From the NCBI GenBank assembly GCA_028564705.1, contig JAPXFQ010000117.1:229190-293189 (forward strand): DNA of 64,000 bases, written 5' to 3'. Below, piece by piece: positions 35,095 through 45,949 of this stretch; the first letter of the stretch is position 1, and every line of letters begins with the position of its first letter. Origin of the DNA: Apricaphanius iberus (taxonomy: Eukaryota; Chordata; Actinopteri; Cyprinodontiformes; Aphaniidae). Under the pieces are notes generated by a model, which was not told the origin of the DNA, did no database searches, and saw only the letters and a list, made by a program, of their open reading frames with translations. The translations under genes were made by a program, and so were the position numbers.

Positions 35095-37090
35095 CCTTAG
35101 ACTATGATCACACTGAGCACTCAGTACAGCTGACACCTCATCTGCTTCGACAGAACCTCGCTCGTTCTGATGATCAGACTCAGAATCACAGTCTGGTGAG
35201 TCCGGATCTCCACCTTGAACAATGTGACAGTGGTTCGTTAACCACAGTGCCTTTCACAACTCCGTTGACCTCATCCAGTAGAGTAACATAGGGCTCTTTC
35301 AGCAAGCGGTGGCCAATACAGGACTCAACAAATGGTTCACGGCTTAAAGCATCAGCTAATGTATTTTTAACCCCTGGCACATACTTTAGATCAAAATCGT
35401 ATGCTGCAAGCTTTGCCACCCATCTCCGCTCACAAGCATCTAAGCGTGGCTTTGTCAAGGTGTATGACAGGGGGTTATTGTCTGTCCAAGCCGTGAAGTG
35501 TCTCCCTTTTAGCCAGTGGCTGAACTTGTCACACACCGCCCATTTAAGCGCCAAGAACTCCAGTCTGTGCGCTGGGTAGTTCATCTGAGACCGCGACAAC
35601 GTCTTACTGGCAAAGGCAACAGGTCGAGCCACTGACTCACCGGGAGAAACCTGTGAGAGCACTGCACCAATGCCATCAAACGAAGCATCAACTGCAAGGA
35701 TGAAGGACTCATTAAAGTTAGGATGAGCCAGGGTGACAACATTAGCCAATTCCATCTTTAGTGTTTGGAATGATGTGCGGCATGCTGATGTCCAGTCACT
35801 CGGTGTCAGAGATGGTTTGGAAGAGGATTGCCTTTTGGACCTCCTTCCTTTCCTGCCAAGAGGATTTGCTTGTCGTCCGGAAAGCAGCCCGAACAGGGGC
35901 TTGGCTTTTGCAGAACAATCAGGAATGAAATGTTGGTAGTAAAGGACCAATCCTAAAAAGGAGCGGATATTTTTCTGGGAGGGGGTCACACCATCACTCT
36001 CCATAAATTGTTCCTCCCCAACTTTAGTTATGGTGTCGACCCTGTCTGGACCAGTCCTCATTCCATCTTCACAAATGACCTGCCCTAGAAGCTTAACAGA
36101 CCTTTTAAGAAGATGGCATTTCTTAGGGGCCAGCTTAAGGTTGTGACTCTTTAAACGAGAGAAAACCATTTCCAAAGTTTGAAGTGCGGTCAACTCATTG
36201 GGTGCAAACACCATCAAGTAGTCCAAGTAACAAAGTAGGCTGCTGAAGTTTTCGTCACCAAAAATTGACATCATCATTCTCATGAAAGTCGCCGGACTGT
36301 TTGACAGGCCCTGAGGCATCCGGTTATACTCATGGAGACCAAAGGGAGAGGAAAAAGCTGTATATTTATTGTGAGGCTCATAAAGAGGCACATTATAGAA
36401 TCCAGAGGTCAAATCCATTGTTGAAAAGAGAACATTTCCACTGAGAGCAGCCAGGGCATCAGCTTGGTGCAGTAGCGGATGCGCGTCTTTAACTGTTCTC
36501 GCGTTGAGCCATCTGAAGTCGGTACAGATGCGCAGGCTGCCATCTTTCTTCCACACCAAGACGAGCGGTGAGGCATACTCACTGTGTGACTTTGGGATTA
36601 TACCCTTTTCTTCCATCTCATTTAGAGCAGTTCTCAGTTTCTCGTATTGGCTTGGCGGCAATCTGCGGTAGGGCAAACGAAACTTTTCTCATCCACCAGG
36701 TGTATTTTGTGGACAAAATCAACAGCCTCTCCACAGTCCATTTTATCCTTAGAAAAGATGGACTGATACTTCTCCACAAGTTGCAGAAGTTGGTCTTTCC
36801 ATCCATCAGACACCTCACAACTCTCCAAGTCCAAGTCTTGTAGCCCCTGTCTGTGCAAGAGCTCCTTCCTTTGTTCAACGGACCTTGTTGTCACAAACCC
36901 ATGCTCAAAAGAGTGGCTGTTAACCATTATCTTTTCAGGAGGAGACAGCTCTTCCACAGCAATGCAGGGGTAGACATCAGCGTCTTTAAAGTTCTTTCTC
37001 AGAGTCACATGCTTGTTGCTGGGGTTAATTAGCTTGAGAGGAACCCATTTGTCACCCCACAGTGGTGAGATGGAACGGCCAACCAGGATA
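35095..37090 (-). pseudogene. Ty3/Gypsy pol remnant: linker, RT and RNase H
   Basis: Minus strand. The 5' end (36634-37090) carries VGRSISPLWG and the pre-RT region. The reverse transcriptase (36676 downward) carries SPLVLVWKKDGSLRICTDF, FSTMDLTSGFYNVPL and MPQGLSNSPATF. The catalytic box reads YLDY where YLDD is needed, so the second Asp is lost. RNase H carries ILAVDASFDGIGAVLSQ, HRLEFLALKWAV, TDNNPLSY and NTLADALSR. Frameshifts lie near 36665-36690 and again near 35200-35215, after which pre-integrase sequence continues to about 35095. Integrase, gag and protease are absent. The 496-codon uninterrupted part suggests fairly recent decay. Confidence 0.87.
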
Positions 37091-37445
37091 TTACTTTTTT
37101 TTTTCTTTTTTTTTATTACATGTCCTGTCTAGCAGTTTGCCATTCAGAATTGGTGTCTGAGTACCAAGTACAAGCCCAACAGATTTACTTTCCCAGGCAG
37201 AGTATTACAGCTTTGCTGTAACACTCCACTTGATGTATATGTATTAAAAAATCTTTATTAGTGATTACTGAAGGTTCAATTTCCTGAAGTCATGGACACG
37301 AAACCGAGACAAGAAGGAAGAAAGCAAGAAGGTGAAGAAAAGAAACCGCACCAGCAGAGGCGCGAACTGACGACACAAGACAGGGAGGCAAACAAAGAAC
37401 ACAAGAAAACATCCCAGTCCTCCGCCTCTGCCGGAGGACTGGGAA
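37091..37445 (-). repeat. poly(A)-tailed LINE 3'-UTR-like segment, copy B
   Basis: The minus strand ends TTGTACTTGGTACTCAGACA, CAGACAGGAC-like and an A-rich tail (37094-37118 as T-runs on the plus strand). It matches copy C (47786-48495) over the AATAAAGATTTTT and GGAGGACTGGGA parts. It was inserted into the Gypsy remnant, since pol sequence stops at its tail. Confidence 0.75.
37413..37443. repeat. 12-bp-stem hairpin in copy B
   Basis: CCCAGTCCTCCG and CGGAGGACTGGG are perfect reverse complements separated by 7 nt. It lies at the 5' limit of the similarity with copy C. Confidence 0.85.
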
Positions 37446-37578
37446 AAATGTCGTTTTTCTATTTTCTGTCCTTAAAAAAAATGTGTCAGAAGGAATAACC
37501 ATAAATCACAAACATGCAACTGTGAAATTGGTCCCTCGTAGCCGAGAGGAGTCCACCACAGCAGCCAGAAAATCGACA

Positions 37579-37591
37579 GGTTACGGCACCA
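37579..37591 (-). promoter_or_regulatory. candidate tRNA primer-binding site of the Gypsy element
   Basis: The minus strand has TGGTGCCGTAACC one base after a TTACA that would end the 5' LTR. Position and TGG start suit a primer-binding site. I could not match it to a specific tRNA. Confidence 0.5.
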
Positions 37592-37592
37592 A

Positions 37593-38150
37593 TGTAACCC
37601 CTCTCGTCTCCTTCTTCCCTGCTGTATGAGTGAAACTCTCTGGACTCGAGATGGGTGGAGCTCAGGATTGGTTTATTCCCTCTACAGGCTGCAATAACAT
37701 AGGACATGAAATACCATGGGTTTCCAGCAACAGGGTTCCGCCCAAAACACAGCAAAAGCCATCTCGCTACTCCATGTGATCGTATAGTGGCATTATTAAT
37801 TATCTTTAAAATGAATCAAAACACAAATTAGATGAAAAACAAGATAAAACTTGTAACAAAAAAATGTAAGTGTTACTGCATTGTGATTCAGGTAACCAAT
37901 ATAAATAATTCACTTAAATGCAAAATATACATTCATAGTCACCTTAAAATAAATTAAATTAGAATAATTTCTTTCATGCGTCAAAATAAATGGAAACAAT
38001 GCTAACACCTGCTGGACAAAACAAAATAAGCATAATTTTTTAAACAGAATCAGCCACGAGCTCAAAAAAATACATTTAACAAACAAACATACCTGCAATA
38101 TGAAATACCATGGGTTTCCAGCAACAGGGTTCCGCCCAAAACTACAGAAA
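37593..38150 (-). repeat. candidate 5' LTR region of the Gypsy element, with 43-bp repeat
   Basis: The minus strand ends GAGAGGGGTTACA just before the primer-binding candidate and carries GGGAATAAACCAATCC, a possible polyadenylation signal, near 37664-37672. The 43-bp sequence at 37706-37748 recurs exactly at 38100-38142, so an outer copy or duplication extends the region to about 38142. No 3' LTR is visible next to 35095. The outer boundary is uncertain. Confidence 0.45.
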
Positions 38151-38551
38151 GAAGTTTTAAATGATTAGACATAATTAGTACATGCCCAAGACACGTGTTG
38201 TTGCTTCATAGTTACTGGTGTCAACGTAAGGTTAAAAAGCATGTATAGTTCTCACCTTAGCCTACTGTTAAAATGTATTTCCAATAAAGTGAGTATTGGC
38301 AAAACTGGTAATTGTTTATCAGTTAAGGCAGAAGGGAAGTGCTACTGGCAGCTGCTGAAAGTAACTAATATAATAACTTGTAATCTAAGTTAGTTACTAT
38401 TAAAGTAATCAGTAAAGTAACTAAGGTACTTTTGGAAGGAGTTATCAGTAGTCAGTAATCATATACATTTTTCAAAGTAACTGTGGCAACACTGCTGAAG
38501 AATGATGACACCAGCTTTCTAGTTAAAACTGTTTAACTTCTCACCATGCTA
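38143..38551. other. no feature recognised
   Basis: AT-rich DNA without coding tracts. Confidence 0.4.
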
Positions 38552-38798
38552 ATGCTGCGTTCAGACCACGGGATTTGTACACGTCAGGCAACGCTCATAA
38601 AGCGATTAGTTCAACACATATACACAGAAGATGCATTTTTAATGCTCATAACGCTTCAAAGCGTTGAAAAGATGATGTAGCCAAAGCTCACAAAGCGCCG
38701 TGGAGACTTTGACGCTCCTCCGACGGCCTCCACCATAGACTTAACATGTAATCTTGATGTTGCTGACGTTCACAAAGCCTGCGGTCTAAACACAGCAT
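38552..38798. mobile_element. 247-bp MITE
   Basis: The ends ATGCTGCGTTCAGACCACGGG and the reverse complement of CCTGCGGTCTAAACACAGCAT agree at about 17 of 21 positions, flanked by TA on both sides. The inside is GC-richer than the flanks, with CATAACGCTTCAAAGCGTTG. There is no coding capacity. Tc1/mariner-type or Harbinger-type mobilisation is possible. Confidence 0.65.
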
Positions 38799-40349
38799 TA
38801 AGAAGCAACCTGATTTTTTTTCTTTTAATGAAAGTACAACCAGAGAAATAACTACACCAAGGTCGAATTAAAGAAAGACAGGTTTTGAATATACACTTTA
38901 GAGTCCCAACAGAAACTTGATCATGACCTGGCAACATCAGTGACTCTTCTAGATCTATTAAAAGATTAAACAAAAATATTTAACATTAAACCATAAAGAA
39001 AGCTTTAGTACAGCATGGATTTGACTTTTTATGCATTTTGTATTTATTTTATCTTATTTTTACATAAAACCCTTTCAACAATGAAATTGTTTTAAAACAG
39101 TATCGTGGAATTAAACAGAGCATGTAGCCATCATGACATTGTCAACTTTAGGTGTTTGAGGCAGGACAAAATTGCAGACATGAACTCAGGATGTTCATGA
39201 TGAGAATTTAAATGAAAATCAGGAAGAGATTTATAGCAATAAATGTATGAACACAAATCAATGGAAAAACAGGGAGAACAGGTGATATTAAAGAAGGAGC
39301 CAATGAGGAATAGAAGAAACTGAAGAGGTCAAATGCTAAGGTAGAAGTAGAAGTGATAAACGGAATCAGAAGAGCTGATTAAAGAGAAGTAGACGCGTTA
39401 AAAAAAAATACAAGTAGAGGAGGGATGAGAAGATCAACTATAGCTGGGAAGGGGAGTAGGCTGACTGGCTGAGTAAAAGTAAACAGAAGAGAGACTGATA
39501 AACTATAGTTGAAAGAAACAAGAGCAACATGGAACAGACCTAACAGAGGCCAAGCAGAGGAATGAATGAATGAACTAAACCCAGAAGAAACAGAAAGGAA
39601 ACCAATCTAAATACAGTAATGCTAAATGCAACCAAGATATTAACCATTAGATGAATGAACTATTGTAAGATCTAAGTAGATAAACTATCAAACAAATTAT
39701 TGAAACCCAAATACAAATTAAAATAAGGTACGTCCACAGATCTTGACAGACATAATTAAAGTTTATACGTTAAATACTTGCAGATTTGCTAAAATTTTGA
39801 AAATATATTCTAAGAAAAGTATCTCATTCAGAAAAATCTTTTAAAAATTTGATTTTCAATTTATCTGTTTCTGACTTCCTCTTTATAACTCAGTGGAAAA
39901 GGTTTAAAGCAAATGCATTATGTTATGCACTACATGTATTATACTGTATCTTCTAAAACAGACTTTTTAAATTCTTATAGTAACTTTGAATTTAACCCTT
40001 TCTGTTTTCCAGCATATCTTAACTTTTGTTCAAAGTATTGACTCACTGAAAAAGCTCTTCCAAGCTTAAAATGCAGGTTGCAGGTTAACTAGTTTTTAAT
40101 ATGCATATAAAATGTACAAAAAATACAGTTTGAAATGTTTATTGAGGTTATTTTAATTTCATTATGTATAACTCCAAATATTCTTATAAAAAGTTTGATA
40201 ATATTGACCTGTGATGTAACTGGGGGGAGTCCCCCTGTGCGCTGACTTCTTAGTTTCCAGTTATCACATCCTGCTGTTGTGTTATCAAGAGTTAGTGTGT
40301 TCATTAGCTTTGGATTGTGATCATTTTTCTTAAAAATGTTAAATTATTG
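38799..40349. other. no feature recognised
   Basis: AT-rich DNA. Bases 39180-39640 are A/G-rich on the plus strand and may be an old repeat. No coding motif found. Confidence 0.4.
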
Positions 40350-40430
40350 CTGTGGTGGACTGGCAACCTGTCCAGGGTGTACCCCGCCTCTCGCCCTTTG
40401 ACAGCTGGAGGAATAAAGGATGGATGTTAA
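40350..40430 (+). repeat. fragment of common teleost repeat
   Basis: GTGGACTGGCAACCTGTCCA, GGGTGTACCCCGCCTCTCGC and AAAGGATGGATG match the 3' part of the family at 8495-8816, here better preserved. Confidence 0.7.
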
Positions 40431-40872
40431 ATTATTGTGTTTGCTGTGCAAACACCAGCCTTTCAGGACATTGAACCAGAGGTTTTGAAAGGAAAAAAGG
40501 GACATTTGTTCATGGTAAGTCATTGTGATCATGTATTTGTTATTTAGATACTCGTTTTTATAAAAAATATGCTGTTTGCATATTTTTAAATCCTCTTAGT
40601 CATATTGTTTTCGGCACCCTGACTAAGCCTGCTGCTGTAGATAAGTCCTATTCTGACAGCTGCTTCTACATTAATCATTAATGCTGCTTCATGACTGCAT
40701 GTTTCTCCAAGAGTTAATTTTTTTAAAGGAATTGACTAAGTGGTAATATTCCGGGTTTTTTTGCAAGAAACCATTGAATTACTCAAGTCACAGGACAACT
40801 TAACTTGTACAACAGCGACTACATTTCCATAAATAAATAAATAAATAAGGATGACGATCAATGAGGACTTAC
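40431..40872. other. intron-like or intergenic DNA
   Basis: AT-rich, with an ATAAA microsatellite near 40830-40850. It follows the candidate donor at 40872 on the minus strand. Confidence 0.3.
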
Positions 40873-41410
40873 CCAGCTTTGCAGTCATGTTGATGATTTC
40901 ACCGTTGTCTTTGGCAATCACCCACAGGTGATGTGAATCATGATGCCTCTCTGCTTGACTAGGTCTGACCTCTGCTTTTAGCTCACAATGGCTTTCTGTT
41001 TCACAGAGATCATCCCAGCTCTTCTTGAAACAACAGAATCTCAGGCCTCCAGTTTTTTGAAAGCCGTAAACTTTTTATGAGTGAAGGGTCGACTTTAGTA
41101 ATAGGAATAAATATCTCCTCAGTGGATTTCGGGCCAGGACACTGGCGCATCAAACTAATGTTTTTCACATATCTCAAAGGGGCTTTAAATAACTTTGATT
41201 TTCCGTCAATACTGATTTCAAGTTTCTCTCTTAAGCACTCCCGGTCTTCAGACATTAAAGTGGTTATATATCGGGGATTTCGCCAGCTAAATCTCTTGAA
41301 GTGTTTGTTTCGTCTCTATAGCCCTTCATGTTCTTTTTTTTCTTGCCACCCAACCACTTGTCTCATGCACATAAAGATGTCAACAAAGATCCTCCTATCT
41401 GCAACCTGCA
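40873..41410 (-). pseudogene. unrecognised coding-like tract ending in a splice donor
   Basis: The minus strand from about 41410 reads about 165 codons of protein-like sequence with only two breaks: a TAG at 41316-41318 and a frame change within an A-run at 41072-41076. Segments include IFVDIFMCMRQVVGWQEKK, LREKLEISIDGKSKLFKAPL, CPGPKSTEEIFIPITKVDPS, GGLRFCCFKKSWDDLCE and HHLWVIAKDNGEIINMTAKL. The last is followed by GGTAAGT. Codon-like composition contrasts with the AT-rich flanks. I do not recognise the family. It could be a decayed host exon or a retroelement piece. Confidence 0.4.
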
Positions 41411-42584
41411 CTTTAATATGATAAACAATGTATCATAAAATCTCCAATATCTGTTGAGATATTGTGTTTTTATGTGTGATCCAAGTAATTTATCCTAATC
41501 TTTTGCTCTGAGACAGCTCTGCAAGGATGTTGAAACTCTCCTTTAATTTTAATTAGACCTTAGACGTTAGGCCTGATTGAGAGGTAAGTAGTGTTTATTG
41601 TGTTAACCATCTGTTTTGAGAATTAAAATATTAATGCAACCATCTGTTCATCAGCATTATTTTGATTCTCCATGGCTCCCCAGGTCCTCCCCAGTTCAAT
41701 ATTTGTGAGGCTTAAGGGGATGTTCCACTCAGCTGGTAAAGCCTATTTTTTCTTTCTTTATTTTTTTTACAAATAACATGGATTGATGGACAGGGGTGGT
41801 TCCATATTGAATTACTCCCTGGGCGAGAATCACCCCAACACCTTCAGTAATCATAACAAGTATTGAAGATATATTTTCTCAATTGCACATATCCTTAGAT
41901 ATAGGACATCTGAAAATGACACTCAAGAGCGTCCAGTCATTTCTCTATTGCAACTGGATACAAAAGACAATTACCACAATTCTACACAGGCACAATTCTT
42001 AAATTCTTATCAGAATTTAAGGGATATGCACTATATACTGTACATAAAGGGATGCAGGAGGTGGGATAATAGAGAAACAAGCTGTATTACTTTGTGGTCC
42101 AACATTAACTAGAGGATATACGTTAAATGTTAGAACAAATTAATACTATATAACACCAAGGGAAAATGTTATCATACATATGTTTATCCCAGAAATTGAA
42201 AGCTGTAAAATAGCTTGATATAGTCCCTTTAAAGCAGATTTTGCACTGATTTTACCCGTCTTTTACCTGATTATCGGGATGGCTCTTTTGTTCAGGGCAC
42301 TCCGGTATGCTTGGACGGTAACAAATCAGGGATATTCAACATGTTGGAATGTCTTGGCCCAATATCACATTGTGTGTGGTCTTGTGAGGAAAAATTAGCA
42401 TGCAGCCCCTTGAATGCAGCATGTATCAAATCAGAGATCCAGGTGACGGATAGCAGTGTGCCTATTATTTGTGTCAGCTCACTTGACCACAGTCCACAAA
42501 TGCATAGAAACAGAGATCAGTCAAACCAAAGTCAGTAACGACGATTCCCAGTTCAAATAATAATAATAATAATTATTATTATTA
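41411..42584. other. no feature recognised
   Basis: AT-rich DNA; a TTATTAT/AATAATA inverted microsatellite at 42555-42590 precedes the Tc1 remnant. Confidence 0.4.
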
Positions 42585-43409
42585 TTAGCAGTTTTGTCCA
42601 TTCCTCTTTGCAATGGTGCACAGCCATTTTCAAATCTCTTCAGAGATGTTCAATTGGGTTTAGGTCTGGGCTCTGGCTAGGCCACTCAAGGACATTCACC
42701 GAGTTGTTCTGTAGCCACTCCTGCGATATTTTGGCTGTGTGCTTAGGATCATTGTCCTGCTGAAAGTTGAACCGTCGCCCCAGTCTGAGGTCAAGAGCGC
42801 TTTGGAGCAGGTTTTTATCCAGGATGTCTCTGTACATTGCTGCATTCATCTTTCCCTCTATCCTGACTAGTATTCCAGTTCCTGCTGCTGAAAAATATCC
42901 CCACAACATATTGCTGCCACTACCATGCTTCACTGTAGGGATGGTATTGGCCTGGTGATGAGCGGTGCCTGATTTTCTCCAAACGTAACGTCTGCCATTC
43001 ACTCCAAAGAGTTCAATTTTTGTCTTATCAGACCAGAGGATTTTGTTTCTCATTGTCTGAGAGTCTCTAAGGTACCTTTTACCAAACTTACCAAAGGGGC
43101 CTTATATAGACAGGTGTGTGCCTTTCCAAATCATGTCCAGCTTAATTTACCACAGGTAACTCCGATTAATCTGCTGAAACACCTCAAGGATGATCAGAGG
43201 AAACAGAATGCAACTCAGCACAATTCTGAGCTTCACGTCAAAGGCTGTAAATACTTATGTACATGTGATTTCTCGAGTTTTCTATTTTTAATAAATTTGA
43301 AAAAATTTCAAACACACTTTTTCATATTATCATTATAGGGTGTTGTGTTTAGAATTTTATGGGGGAAATTATTTTAAATCATTTTGTGAATGTGAATACT
43401 TTCTGGATT
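42585..43409 (-). pseudogene. Tc1-like element, truncated, transposase on minus strand
   Basis: The transposase frame (42640-43053) carries [20 protein letters not shown] with the first catalytic Asp (relatives have SDET), [12 protein letters not shown] with the second, and [10 protein letters not shown]. It then meets TGA where relatives have Trp, followed in frame by RDLKMAVHH to about 42590. The N-terminal DNA-binding region is missing or too worn to read. The right end (43240-43409) has GGCTGTAAATACTTATGTAC and GTGAATACTTTCTGG, the typical Tc1 terminal segment. The left inverted repeat is absent. Confidence 0.83.
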
Positions 43410-43680
43410 AATACTTAATAATGTAAATGTTTATATAATAAGTATTTATTTCATTATTTAATTTTTAGCAGTGTGGTGCTCCATATAAATGAATTAATAT
43501 TTGTTATTATATAGTGTGTTTCTGAGTGATTGTGTAGCAAAGTGGTTAGTGCAGGTGCTCAGAAAACAGAGGCCCTTTTCTGAGTTCGAGTCCTTTTCCC
43601 TGCTGTTTATTTTTGTGCCATATAGTAACGTAAATGTATTTCGTTGATCCAACATGTTGACATTTAGTTCACTCAACAAA
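43410..43680 (+). repeat. tRNA-like SINE head with flank, copy 1
   Basis: At 43527-43592 a TGTAGCAAAGTGGTTAGTGC A-box-like segment is followed by GAGTTCGAGTCC, a good match to the B-box of tRNA genes. The flanking TTAGCAGTGTGGTGCTCCAT at 43467-43486 is shared with copy 2 near 45006-45025. It looks like a tRNA-derived SINE, not a tRNA gene, since no cloverleaf acceptor stem is evident. Confidence 0.5.
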
Positions 43681-44289
43681 ATTCCTTATTGTTAAATCAA
43701 ACCAAATCAGTTGGGTGGAAATGATTTACATAATTTTTATTATTTTCACCCAACAAGTTTTTTGGATTTTTTTTTTTAGTATTGCACCACACTTTACTTT
43801 GAAGAGAACATTAATTTGGATAGTAGAGTGCTTGTGCAGGAAATCAAGAACTGCCCTAAGGCCTGGTTAACATGGCAGGATTGAGAAGATGGCTCTGCTC
43901 AACATCCCGCTCTGCAGCTATGATGCTGCTACTTTCATTACCCCTGATTCAAACCGGGTGCAGAACAGACACGGCACGCTGTCTGTGGGGCAGCTATAGC
44001 AGGCCCCATCCGTTCTACGCTCAGTGTGAATCAGGGCTTAACAGCCTTCTCCAACGTTGATGCCCCGGACCTGCAGCTTGGGAAGTGGGCTCTTCACTTC
44101 TCTTTTCCTAACTTCTTTGGTTTCTTGGACGACTCTGCCGTGGCTCAAGTCTCAAAACTGTGGGTTTCTTAATATAATTTCATAGTGTGTAGCGTACTGC
44201 CGTAAAGCAAAACTTAGTCAGTGCTTCAGGGAATACGACCCGTGGGTGAAAAGTTGTATAGTGCAGTTGTCATATCATCCTGGCACGAC
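43681..44289. other. no feature recognised
   Basis: Mixed composition; a 62-codon plus-strand frame at 43872 has no recognisable domain. Confidence 0.35.
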
Positions 44290-44790
44290 ATAAAGGAAAT
44301 TATCACAGGTTAGATTTGGTCCCCCCCCCCTTTTTCCCCCCAGAGAACCTAATTTAACATTTAATTTTCCAACTTTTATTTAATTTGATTAGGTTTGTTG
44401 TGATTTATTTAATAGATTGTAATAGCTGGATTTATTAGAATATCATTAGGCTATAATACATTTAATTGACGTCTATTCATTGTCTAGATTCTTTAATGGT
44501 GTATAAAATGATTGATAATTAATTGATACATTTAGTATGAAAATAAACGTCTGACAAATGTATAACATTAGACGTCTATAAATAGACATTCATTCATGGT
44601 TATTTAAAAGTCGTGACGCAGCGTACAGAGGTAGTCGTCTTTAGACATCTATTAGACAACTAGTCTAAACCTAGACGTCTGAAAATCTTTGATTTTTAGA
44701 CCAGTGGTAGGCCAATTTTAGCCTAGACGTCTAAGAACCATATAGACGTTCATTAGACATTTTTCAGACCAAAAAATGCTCGGTGGGCAC
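44290..44790. repeat. AGACGTCT-rich repeat segment
   Basis: The palindromic octamer AGACGTCT and near versions (AGACATCT, GACGTTCATTAGAC) recur many times between 44470 and 44760, with a C-run at 44320-44340 and a GCTCGGTGGGCAC end. Non-coding; probably an interspersed repeat of unknown class. Confidence 0.5.
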
Positions 44791-44934
44791 TATGAAATAA
44801 GAGTGGATTTTGTGGGAAAAAAAACATTTTGGAATAAATACTAATGAAATTAAATTAAAATGACAGAAAAGTTAAATATATTAACGAGGTTAAACTTTTA
44901 AATGAATTAAGTTTTTTCAGAGTTTCATTGTCAT

Positions 44935-45250
44935 ATAATATATTTGTCTAATATTTAATAATTTAAATATTTATATAATAAGGTTTTATTTATTTATTTA
45001 ATGTTGAGCAGTTTGGTGCTCCATAGATTTCCGGTGTCAACCTAAAATGATTTTAATGATTTCAGTAATACAATTCCTTCACTTTTTTTAACGAAAAAAA
45101 AAAATTGACAGGTCCTTATAATATTATAATATTTTTTGTTAACACTGGGAATGAAGTCATATATATTATTATCGACAAAGTTTCTGAATGATTGTGTAGA
45201 AAAGTGGTTAGTGCATTTTTCTGTGATCATTTGTATGGCTGGGAATTGGT
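44935..45250 (+). repeat. SINE-like repeat, copy 2
   Basis: It shares TATTTATATAATAAG, TTGAGCAGTTTGGTGCTCCA and GATTGTGTAGAAAAGTGGTTAG with copy 1 in the same order and orientation. The B-box region is more worn here. Confidence 0.55.
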
Positions 45251-45429
45251 AAAAACTCAAACTTTGTTTTGAACAAATTTCCAGTGTGGAAAAACTTCCC
45301 TTTTGTGGCTGCATCATCAACAACATGGAAGAAACCAGCCTCCAACTTCTTAAAGGTTAAGTTAATATTTTTTCAACCTGGACCTTACTTTTAGCCAATA
45401 TTACAGTAACTTACTCACGGACAAGTTTG

Positions 45430-45620
45430 AAGATTAGATTAGATTGTTTTATTTGTCATTGAAAACATAGCTACAATGAAATTAAGTTTAGAGTACAACC
45501 TGTCCAAGATCATAACAAACAGAAAATACAAACAGATCCAGGTTACTGAACGGCTTGTGGCGCTCCCTTGTATACAGATGTAAAAAGATTAAATGGGGTT
45601 GGGTAGGGAAGGAAGGGTGA
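45430..45620 (-). repeat. LINE 3'-end fragment with AGATT tail
   Basis: AGATTAGATTAGATTG followed by TTTTATTTGTCATTGAAAAC and ACAATGAAATTAAG is the usual 3' end of a teleost L2-type LINE in minus orientation. No coding part remains. Confidence 0.65.
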
Positions 45621-45949
45621 AAAAAGCGCTCATCTTTTATCTTGATTCCTTATTAGCAAGCAAGACCAAGACAATAAAAAATAAAACACACCTCTGACAC
45701 AGCACAGATTCAGACATTCAGAATAAAATACATAAACAAAACAATAGGTGAGGAGGATGGGGCTGGGACCTCCATTTAAGCCCTGGCTGTGCAGCTCACA
45801 CAGCAAGCCCACCAGTTGCTCACTGAAGTTGAGGGAGTTTAATAGGAAAAGTCAGGACAGAGATAACAAGGAATTGTGTGCATGTGTAAGGGTGTGCCTG
45901 AGTGTATCCATGTGTGTGTATCAGTAACCCATGAACTCCACACAGCTCT
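45621..45949. other. no clear feature
   Basis: It may be the decayed end of the neighbouring hAT pseudogene or LINE 3' UTR. No motif is readable. Confidence 0.3.

Noticed and set aside
43527..43600. A functional tRNA gene
   Set aside because: A- and B-box-like motifs are present, but I could not fold a cloverleaf, and the sequence recurs with flanks at 45.2 kb as a repeat.
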